DNA of 64,000 nt from Halichondria panicea (lineage: Eukaryota; Porifera; Demospongiae; Suberitida; Halichondriidae): NCBI RefSeq assembly GCF_963675165.1, contig NC_087387.1, positions 3,151,501-3,215,500 on the forward strand, given 5' to 3'. Below are positions 58,347 to 64,000 of the stretch, piece after piece. A model generated the notes under the pieces. The model saw only the letters and a program-made list of their open reading frames with translations. It did not search any database and was not told the origin of the DNA. Numbering within the stretch: position 1 is the first letter of the stretch; each line of letters starts with the position of its first letter. The position numbers and the translations under genes are program-made.

Positions 58347-61300
58347 TTATTTGCTAACTGTACTAACACAAAAAACAGGTGATTTTTTGCGGGAACGAGC
58401 AGGGGATCTTAGCAGTCGACTGGTTAGGGGTTCAGAGGTAGTGATGGCGTGCCAGCGCAGATGACTGATGTTTGGATTGCTGATCACTTCATTCCAGTAA
58501 GTTTTCCCATTTCGAGTAGCTACATCACAGCCAAATGCAACACTACCCAATTCACTGTTACGTCCGAAACGATCATAGTCCATCACCAATATTTCCATTT
58601 GTAATTCGTTGACGCTCATTGATCCTATGTCCAGAACACACAACTCGTTGAAGACAGGGTTTAAGGTATTTCTCTGTGCACCAGTTTTCCACTTAGATAT
58701 TCTAGTGCCTTCAAATATTGTGTTCACCTTCATATATGGGTCTGTAGAGAATGACAAATAATATAAGAACAGTTTTTTAAAGTATAATTATACTGGTCTG
58801 TGGCGCATGTGTACCGAGGCGAATAATAACGAGGTATACAGATATCTTCTATAGCATCAGTAATAATTATTATTGGTAAGCGGTAAGTAAGACACATAAC
58901 TACACAAGCGCTGCTGATTGTAAATGTCTGGTCGTACGTACTACCTATAATTAAGATGAGCGCAGTTAGAAACTACGTGGCAATTTATCTGTTTTTCTAA
59001 TGAATCGGCACGATAATTAGTTTGGGGCGATCACAATCCTTGCCTTACCTCATCAGAGTGTAAAACTGCATACTAACTGGTATCAATGAATAGCAACAAT
59101 CCACGCAAATTAGAACTGATTCAAAGAGGAGGTAGCGAGAAACAAGAGCCAGGGAATAATTATTAGCAGAACAGTGAGAGACTGCCAGACGCATAGAAAG
59201 CTACTGTAACAACTGAAACTGTATAACTGATAAATTGTGTGTTCAAATTTCAAATGCTCCTATAATCCTTTATAGTGAGCACATTATAATTATGGTCCCT
59301 CTCATGCAGGAGCATTATTCTGATTGTAGTCCTCAAGCTGGTATACACTTCTTTAGAATCCTTACCAATTACATTTTTATGTGGAGACATTTACATAAGT
59401 CCACTTGTATACTAAAGTCTATTTGTGTAGGAGTTGGCCAGGCCCCCCCTCCGAAGTTCTGTGAAAAAATTATGTGGTTGACAAGTATGCCAGGGACTTC
59501 TGCATGCAATGTTAACCTTTGGGTGGTTAAAGCTTGTCAGCTCTATAGCTCGAGGCGCTTGGGCGACCATGGGTATAGTAGTCGTTTGATTGTTTGTGAC
59601 ATCTGAGTCTACGTACGCACCTGGATGCCATAGCGGTACGTGTGTTTTACAGCATGGATAGCATTCACACAATAGGTATAATAGTGGCTTGATGTTAAAG
59701 CTTCGGTGTCGAATAAAGCTGAGATAGAAACAACACGCGGCTTGTATTTGAGGCACTTATATGCAGCTGAGGTGATCCTGTACCAGGAGCAATGGAAAAG
59801 GGTCACTCCAATAGAAAACTTGCTTCTTTACTGATCCTAGCCCCAGAACATAATTATCAGGAGCCATATTTCGAAGACTCCAGGCTTCTTTGCTGTGATT
59901 CTAGTCCACAGCGCATGTCTCGTGCACCACTAAAACACCGTTATCAGCCTCAAGTCTACTTTAGTTGCTGTGCTGCCCACAAATACATTATTTCACTCCT
60001 GGTTTCAATGCAGATGTATGTAGATCTTTATTACATGTCACCAGCACTTTAGTGCTCTTGTTTATTATACCGTATAGCGCGAAATTTTCACTGATTTCGT
60101 GGGTTAGCAACCCTACTACACGACAATTAAGTCCACGGAAAATTGTTCAGAATTGTCTGCTATAACATGCGAAGATTAACGGCGTGGCTTCCAATAAGCA
60201 TGCAGTCATTCCACAAACATTGTGCAACGAAATGCTTTTAGAGGCCATTCCACGAAATATAAGTTCCCTCGAAAATTTCACACTGTACGGTAGATTGAAT
60301 TTTTAACTAATGATTATATTATGAATTTTGTGCACAACTATGACAAAGTTGTCATTATGAAAGCCAAACTGTACAAAACATGTGCATTGTAGCCTTTCCT
60401 AACAAGGCAAGTTTCAAAAGGTTGTTTCATGCTAATGGTACAACTGTATATTGCCATAATTATCCTCTCCAAGCATGCAGCAAGGGTAGCCTCGTTCCCA
60501 GGCCGATCCTTCTCCAATTGAACGCTAGATTGACTCCTAGGCCTGGTGTTGATTGTATCTGGGCGTGGTTGGAATTCGCTCGTTTGAGCGAATTCCTAAG
60601 CGATTAAAACTAAAGGTGTTTACATTAGCAAGCTAGCTAGCTACCTGTGACTCGACCATGGAGACTTCAGTTCTGGATTTCGATGGACAAGGGGAGCGCC
60701 ATGTACCAAGCTTGTAGCCCATAAAAAAATGGTCAACTGGTAGCAGAGAGACTTGCCATACCCTGTTGGGAACCACACAAACACTTCCCTTCCCTCAGAC
60801 AGGAGCTTGAGCGCCTGGGCCTGTTCCTTCAAGAGAGTAAGGCCTTCCAGAACTGAAGTCTCCATAGTCGAGTCACAGGTAGCTAGCTAGCTAGTTGGCT
60901 TAGTTTGAGCGAATTCCAACCACGCCCAGATACAATCAATACCAGGCCTAGGAGTCGACCTAACGTTCAATTGGAGACGGATCGGCCTGGGAACGAGGCT
61001 AGCAGCAAGGGTAGAATTCCTACTCAGTCAAAAATAGATTTTTAATTATGTTTTAGACCCTAATTCACACACAAAACTGTGTGCTAAATTCCAAGAAACG
61101 CCTGTGGTCACAAGTAATGAATAAGACATGCGATTAGCCAAACAGTCTGCGCTTCCATGGGTTAGGCCCATTAGGGTCAAATTTCATGTCACTATTAATG
61201 GTAACAAAACAATGTACATGCCATGTAACAAATAACCTTCTACCCTACCGATCAACTCACTAGGAAGGCCAATGAAGTCCTGCTTTTTGAGATTGCTTGC

Positions 61301-62696
61301 TTCTAGCACAAGAATATCCAGAGTCCCTGCATCCGGGTGATACGTCATTGAGAGCAGTATGTTCCCTTTGCACTTGTCCTGTCGAACAAAATAATAATGA
61401 TTTTCTGTACTTCAAACCAATACGTATGTTACGTTAGCTCACCTGCAAGCCTTCTTCTTCGTCATACACTGTCAGTTCAGTTGTGTTGGAGGCCCCATAC
61501 AAATTAGCATTCCCAAGAGAAAACAGCATGCCACCTATAAAGTGATGCTTACCGTGGAGATATATTTTAACGACTAACAATTGTTCCTTAATATCATCAA
61601 TGCTCACATTACAAAATTTAAATGCTTGATCAAAAGCAGGATTCAGAGTCTCCCGTAGCACACGTGTTTCAAAAACTTCAGATTTATTTGGTAGCAAGTA
61701 AACCTCAGCAAATGGATTGCTTGTAGAACCAGGTCTCTTGGTTGGCAGATTGAACGCTTTAAGTAAGTGTGCGATAAGAAGATTGTGCTTTTCATCAAAA
61801 TAAACGGAGAATTGCATGGAAGGCTTGTGAGGGTCAGTGATAGGGTCTATCTGAAAAGATCTCATCCCTATGGGCTGCTCACAGCTTGGAATACTCTGTG
61901 AACGGATCAACATTTGATAATCTTCCGAGCCAGAATCATACTCGGGGCAATTTTTTTCCACATATACTTCAGGAGTTTTACAAATGTGAATATCTCGACC
62001 AATACGTCTCTCAACGTGTTCATACTCGACAAAGCCTAATTCCACCCCTAAGTCATCCTGGCTATCGTAAGGAGACGAGAGATCTTCTTCCGGTGACTTT
62101 GATCTACTGTAAGAAGTGGAGTACGTTAAGGACCTAGAGTGGTGCTTCAGTGTAGGAAGTGATTTTGGTTCCTCTGTGACTACCGAGTTTGATAAATAGT
62201 CTTCAACATCTTCTTCAACACTCGGGCCAGTGATTCTTCCACTCATGTGGGGAAAGTAGTGAGTAGGCATAGATATTGATTTCCGAGCTGCAGACAACGA
62301 TTGATGTGTCAGAGGGGGTCCTTCAATAGGTGAATACTCCACACCAGCATACGGGTCTTTGCTAGCTAGATAGGGACAACAGGAATGACAAATCTTGCTC
62401 AAGCAAGTCCGACAAATTGCACATGTGCAACAAACACCTGAAAAAGAAGATGGACCTGTTGAAAAATAAAACAATGTTTAACAGACTAGATCTATATAAA
62501 AATAATTATGTGACGAAACCTGTACCAAAATACAAAGCAAACTCTAGCGAGTTCGAGTATAGTCTAGCTATATATCTAAACTCTAGTCTTGTCGAACTTC
62601 CTGTAATAATTAATTTTAGATCTACCATAGATTATAACATAGATACTATCTATGATTATAATAAGTATCTATGGATCTACCTTTGTTTGAAGACAT
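58347..62696 (-). CDS. synaptotagmin-like protein 1 (Cys-rich N-terminus, two C2 domains)
   Basis: Four exons: 62681-62696, 61443-62455, 61249-61378 and 58347-58741, total 1554 nt, 517 residues. A tiny first exon (MSSNK) leads into a Cys cluster (CCTCAICRTC...CHSCC), a probable lipid anchor as in SYT17-type proteins. A Ser-rich linker follows, then C2A (about 219-342) and C2B (about 346-490). C2A has lost Ca2+-binding Asp residues (SNPFAEV in loop 1, YLHGKHHF in loop 3). C2B retains DPYMKV and MDYDRF. The C2B introns (phase 0 before the linker, phase 1 before DPYMKV) match those of the sister gene. Intron 3 (2.5 kb) holds a family C copy, a family D MITE and the RecQ-bearing foldback. The short first exon is the least certain part. 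Confidence 0.89.
59550..60062 (-). repeat. family C element in synaptotagmin-like 1 intron 3
   Basis: CTCGAGGCGCTTGGGCGACC, GGTATAGTAGTCGTTTGATT, CACCTGGATGCCATAGCGGT and ACCAGCACTTTAGTGCTCTT form the reverse complement of the 45217-46797 unit order. Confidence 0.7.
60068..60292. repeat. family D MITE, intact
   Basis: TACCGTATAGCGCGAAATTT and AAATTTCACACTGTACGGTA are inverted ends; the interior is the GTGGGTTAGCAA type, as in 806-985, a different subfamily from 6082 and 25542. Confidence 0.85.
60487..61001. mobile_element. foldback element carrying a RecQ-helicase motif fragment
   Basis: Long inverted arms, from TAGCCTCGTTCCCAGGCCGA on the left to TCGGCCTGGGAACGAGGC-TA on the right, extend inward about 170 bp to CAGGTAGCTAGCTAG and GAGACTTCAGTTCTGGA. 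The centre encodes, on the minus strand, a fragment of a RecQ/DEAH helicase. Confidence 0.8.
60641..60865 (-). pseudogene. RecQ-like helicase fragment inside a foldback
   Basis: A 74-codon frame contains QAQALKLLSEGREVFVWFPT followed by GYGKSLCYQL: motif 0 Gln, then Walker A (T-G-Y-G-K-S) as in RecQ-family helicases. After CYQL the similarity stops, and no DEAH box, motif III-VI, RQC or HRDC region is present. It is flanked on both sides by inverted copies of the sequence around its own ATG (GACTTCAGTTCTGGA), so it looks like a captured exon piece rather than a working gene. Confidence 0.75.
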
Positions 62697-63730
62697 AACG
62701 GCACGGATAACCAAAAACGATTTAGCGGTTACAACCAGGTCCACACATACATAGATTGAAGACTTGGCAGGTTGGCTGGTCACAACTTAACTAATCTTCT
62801 AATTTTATTTGTAACCTCCATTCCTAAACCCCAACCCGCTGAGTCAGCACTTTATCAGTTTTGCATTCTTGAGCTGTCTCATAATTATATGTCTTGATCC
62901 TTAAACTATGCGCTGTAGACTACCACCTTAGTCAAGTAGTGGGTAGTCATCACCAATTGTCCAATCACTAGTTATCAGTAATAATTCCAATGAAAGCACC
63001 GCGGGTGCTGATGCCTCGGTGGAGGTGCCAAAGCTACATAACATAAAGCTACTAATAGCTAGCTTTTATACACACATTCATGATTGATTATGATTAATTT
63101 TGCTGCATGCATCCAGGGAAACTCAAAGAGTGGGTAATGATCGACGATGATCGTTGTTAATTAAAACGATCGATACCAAAAGTTCCAGTCTAAAATTAAT
63201 GGCAAGTAAGCAGAGCCTTGCAGCTCTCTTCTCACTCTTGCAGGTACCAATAGCTAGCGTTCTAGTGCAGAGTTAACTACTAAGTAGAGAGCAACACTCG
63301 GTGAACAAGTTTTGCTACGGACTCTTCTGAAAAGGCAGCAATGGTAAGCAAAACTAGGCATAACTCGAGAACGAAGCTTTATTTTGCAAATCCACAAATA
63401 CCAAGCCAAGAAAACATGACTAGCAGCCTATAGAAACTCTTACTTGCACTTTATTGATCCTTGAGCAGCTGAAACAGTCTACACACACACAGACACACAG
63501 ACACACTACCGTATATCTCACTTGCGCATAATAACTGAACACCATGACATTTACTACAAAGTGAACATTGAGCTGTTATTGAGTAAATAAATGAGTAAAT
63601 AAATGAGTATAGATCTAGATATATATCTACTAGGTGAACACAAAACGTAAGTGATAGCTCAGAAACTTAGAACAATCTGTTTAACATAATATTGAGCATT
63701 TCCACTGTTCCGAGCATTTCCACTGTTCAC
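62697..63730. other. spacer between the synaptotagmin-like pair and the PHD exon
   Basis: It contains the synaptotagmin-like 1 promoter side, a family A element (62989-63532), short tandem AATGAGTAAAT repeats near 63586-63606 and a GAGCATTTCCACTGTTC direct duplication near 63695-63728. No exon was recognised. Confidence 0.5.
62989..63532 (-). repeat. family A element, near full length
   Basis: It runs from AATGAAAGCACCGCGGGTGC and GATGCCTCGGTGGAGGTGCC to TATATCTCACTTGCGCATAA, with the (CACA)n tract before the right end. It is the best copy of the family. Confidence 0.75.
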
Positions 63731-63993
63731 GGATGTCATGCATGTTGGTCAATCCTCACGCAATTAATGTGGAACCAACGTGGACAATAATCACATCCCA
63801 CCCAATTCTCCTCGTCTCCTGCCTGCTGGCACTGCTGACAAATGTTTGTGTCGATCTTTTTGTTGATCTTTTTGTTCATGCGTCTGCGTTTCACTACAGG
63901 GGTGGTACTGTGTCTCCCCTTCATCCGTTTGCTGCGCTTCAACACAGGAGTATTAATTGTCTTCAGTGCAAAGTGTAAGAGCACGCTTTAGTT
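63731..63993 (-). CDS. PHD-finger exon, partial gene at the right edge
   Basis: The frame encodes a Lys/Arg-rich segment (KRRRMNKKINKK) followed by most of a PHD finger: C-Q-Q-C, G-C-D-Y-C and F-H-I-N-C with the conserved Trp before FH. The last Cys pair of the C4HC3 ligand set is missing before the stop. A TGC|GTGAGG donor right after the FHINC Cys (about 63755) offers a splice that could supply it from a further exon. The 5' side has a stop close to the window end, so the upstream border is an acceptor or lies outside. PHD fingers read histone H3 tails, but this form is also common in transposon-encoded proteins. Identity unresolved. Confidence 0.5.
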
Positions 63994-64000
63994 GTTTTAT

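Noticed and set aside
54776-62696. Reading the two C2-domain loci as one long gene with four C2 domains
   Set aside because: The upstream locus ends with its own stop at 58347 after a complete C2B. The downstream one has its own ATG and Cys-rich N-terminus 310 bp later, and each model closes in frame by itself.

Overview
The window is nuclear DNA from an early-branching animal, most likely a demosponge. I infer this from AT-rich sequence full of TAATTAT and ACATGTAC words, small exons with mostly short GT-AG introns, animal gene families (IQGAP-type CH, SH2, SAM, synaptotagmin, tafazzin, ZFC3H1, AKIP1), and dense short non-autonomous inverted-repeat elements in introns and spacers. The species cannot be fixed from the sequence; another non-bilaterian animal is possible. 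The gene models were assembled by hand from splice sites. The nine complete ones each give an uninterrupted frame with consistent intron phases.

Layout. 1-2316: a minus-strand first exon of a gene leaving the window to the left, with repeat remnants. 4142-8282 (+): AKIP1, 4 exons. 8921-18128 (+): a 19-exon, 707-residue signalling protein with an IQGAP-type calponin-homology region, two SH2 domains and a C-terminal SAM domain. I know no described family with this architecture, and it is the most interesting item here. 19358-22139 (-): a two-exon DUF1254/DUF1214 protein, a mainly bacterial family, possibly acquired by transfer. 22293-22562 (+): an intronless TIMM10B-like small Tim chaperone. 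22655-26470 (-): TAFAZZIN, 9 exons. 26652-29728 (+): mitochondrial SSBP1, 5 exons. 29729-37869: about 8 kb without a confident gene, built largely from nested foldback and TIR elements. 37870-54481 (+): ZFC3H1, 21 exons, about 3120 residues. 54776-58036 and 58347-62696 (-): two tandem synaptotagmin-like genes of the Cys-rich N-terminus type (SYT17/B-K-like). 63731-63993 (-): a PHD-finger exon at the right edge.

How the genes relate. TIMM10B, TAFAZZIN and SSBP1 form a compact mitochondrial block: TIMM10B and TAFAZZIN are tail to tail with 92 bp between stop codons, and TAFAZZIN and SSBP1 are head to head with 181 bp between start codons and two CACGTG boxes in the gap. The DUF1254/DUF1214 gene shares a 153-bp divergent gap with TIMM10B. 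ZFC3H1 is tail to tail with the synaptotagmin pair. The pair shares intron positions and phases, so it arose by tandem duplication.

Repeats recur as families, lettered A-H in the entries. A and B are 500-800 bp related elements carrying (TG)n tracts. C is a CCGTGGCCGCCCA block. D has TACCGTATAGCG ends. E is a short MITE with a TAGAGTAGAAGAGGGA-like end. F has TACCGTACTT ends. H is a group of foldbacks ending in TAGCCTC/GAGGCTA. There are also pogo/Tigger-like and Harbinger-like MITEs. One foldback carries a RecQ-helicase motif fragment. I saw no rRNA, tRNA, CRISPR array or intact autonomous transposon.
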